Positions 7,224 to 7,879 of a stretch of DNA of 7,879 bases are shown piece after piece. A program made the position numbers and the translations under genes. The DNA is from an uncultured Gaiellaceae bacterium (GTDB taxonomy: Bacteria > Actinomycetota > Thermoleophilia > Gaiellales > Gaiellaceae): assembly GCA_955652075.1 (NCBI GenBank), contig CATPAS010000286.1, positions 1-7,879 on the forward strand, written 5' to 3'. The notes under the pieces were generated by a model. That model was not told the DNA's origin and searched no databases. It saw only the letters and a program-made list of their open reading frames with translations. Numbering within the stretch: the stretch's first letter is position 1; each line of letters opens with the position of its first letter.

Positions 7224-7724
7224 ATGGTGGATTTGGTGAAACGTTCGAGTCTTGTCTTCTTGGCCGCGGCGGTTCTCGCTGCCGCTGGCTGCGGCCACTC
7301 GTCAACGAGTGTCGTCACGGCGACCACGACTACTCGCTCGACGGAGACCGTCACGGTGACCATCGCTGCGCCACAGAAGCCGGCGCTGTTTCGGCTCCCG
7401 ACGATGAGGCAGCTTGCAGTACTTCGTGCAAATGCCTGGTGGTGGACACCGGAACGAGCGAGTTACCTGCTCGAAGCCAATGCTCTTCGAGCGTTGCAGA
7501 CCATTCCAGATCTTGCGGACTGGTATGTAGATAGCGCCGAATGCAGCGGAAGCGGCCGAGGAATCCACTATCTCGTACGGCGACCATTGTTCCAGCAGTT
7601 CGTCTGCACGGTTTCAACGTTCGTCGGCGTCAGCGGCACCAAGTACGGGCCGACGTTGACCATCCGAGTGCTAGCGCTAACGCGCGACTCCTTCAACGTC
7701 TATTTCGTCGGTGCCGGCGAATAG
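7224..7724 (+). CDS. Putative lipoprotein of unknown function
   Basis: A 166-residue protein with a lipoprotein signal: positive residues K6 R7, a hydrophobic stretch (about 10-21) and a relaxed lipobox AAG-C with the lipidated Cys at 23. A Ser/Thr-rich linker (about 26-47, including TATTTTRSTETVTVT) follows, as in many exported lipoproteins of high-GC Gram-positives. The remaining domain of about 115 residues has an AWWWTPERASYLLEAN segment and two Cys (107 and 128) that could form a disulfide outside the cell; I do not recognise the family. The start is uncertain: ATG 7224 has no ribosome-binding site, whereas GTG 7236 has GGTGG a few bases upstream and still leaves a complete signal. The gene looks unrelated to the operon and probably has its own promoter. 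The two Cys, the signal and the clean stop argue that it is real. Confidence 0.75.
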   Translation: MVDLVKRSSLVFLAAAVLAAAGCGHSSTSVVTATTTTRSTETVTVTIAAPQKPALFRLPTMRQLAVLRANAWWWTPERASYLLEANALRALQTIPDLADWYVDSAECSGSGRGIHYLVRRPLFQQFVCTVSTFVGVSGTKYGPTLTIRVLALTRDSFNVYFVGAGE

Positions 7725-7879
7725 CAAATTCACGGACGCCGAAACTGAGACAATTTAGGAGACTTGGGGAAGACGACGGGCAAGGGCGGACGCCCGCGAC
7801 AGACGAAGGTGCGAGCGCGGGTGTAACTTCGGGAGGAGTCGCCTTAGCCGGTGTTGTCCGACCCTGCCACGTCGTGGCC
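7725..7879. other. Unassigned 3' tail, no convincing gene
   Basis: These 155 bases hold only weak signals. A 20-codon plus-strand frame starts with TTG at 7764 behind AGGAG (7757-7761, only two bases away) and stops at TAA 7824. Its product has a Gly-Lys-Gly-Gly-Arg-Pro-Arg-Gln run, which looks like the N-terminus of a regulator but is too short to call. On the minus strand an open frame enters from the right edge and ends at a stop complementary to 7844-7846, giving at most 11 residues of a possible converging gene. A 13-base palindrome (GCCACG-T-CGTGGC, 7866-7878) lies at the edge. I see no tRNA and no clear terminator. Confidence 0.4.

Noticed and set aside
6425..7363. 312-codon minus-strand open frame opposite the TPP enzyme and the lipoprotein start
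   Set aside because: It is a shadow of the TPP gene; its sequence has no family features and it crosses an intergenic gap.
7704..7721. Seven-base hairpin (TTCGTCG, loop GTGC, CGGCGAA) at the lipoprotein stop
   Set aside because: It has one G-T pair, lies inside the coding end and no T-run follows, so it is not a credible intrinsic terminator.
7777..7796. CGGGC/GCCCG inverted repeat in the tail
   Set aside because: The arms are only five bases, the loop is ten bases and there is no T-run; such repeats are frequent by chance in GC-rich DNA.
7866..7878. Palindrome GCCACG-T-CGTGGC
   Set aside because: Six-base arms are expected about once or twice by chance in a window of this size, and there is no adjacent gene start to support an operator.

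Overview
The window is a high-GC (about two-thirds G+C by eye), densely packed bacterial segment with GTG and TTG starts and four-base gene overlaps. Together with the protein style, this suggests a high-GC actinobacterium, perhaps a soil or aquatic Thermoleophilia-like lineage. No rRNA or other taxonomic marker is present, so this is inference.

Positions 2-7141 hold the 3' part of one plus-strand catabolic-type operon of at least eight genes. In order they are: the C-terminal part of a zinc-type (MDR) dehydrogenase; an uncharacterised U32-like TIM-barrel protein; a xylose-isomerase-like sugar isomerase/epimerase; a succinate-semialdehyde-dehydrogenase-like aldehyde dehydrogenase; a NIPSNAP-family protein; a short-chain dehydrogenase; a small cupin-like protein; and a thiamine-diphosphate enzyme of the acetolactate-synthase superfamily. 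Six of the seven junctions are four-base start/stop overlaps (ATGA, GTGA or TTGA). The seventh is a 9-base gap with a strong AAGGAG ribosome-binding site. The genes are therefore very likely co-transcribed and translationally coupled. The operon promoter, and any transporter, kinase, aldolase or regulator, lie outside the window.

The enzymes fit an oxidative breakdown of a polyol, sugar acid or ring polyol: alcohol oxidation by the MDR and SDR enzymes, isomerisation or dehydration by the TIM barrel, C-C cleavage or decarboxylation of an oxo compound by the TPP enzyme, and oxidation of the resulting carboxylate-bearing aldehyde by the aldehyde dehydrogenase. The set resembles in function, but not in orthology, the myo-inositol (iol) toolkit. 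The TPP enzyme plus SSADH pair also resembles the cyanobacterial 2-oxoglutarate decarboxylase/SSADH bypass. The actual substrate cannot be read from the sequence.

After the operon, an 82-base gap with a small inverted repeat leads to an unrelated orphan lipoprotein gene (7224-7724). The last 155 bases hold no convincing gene.
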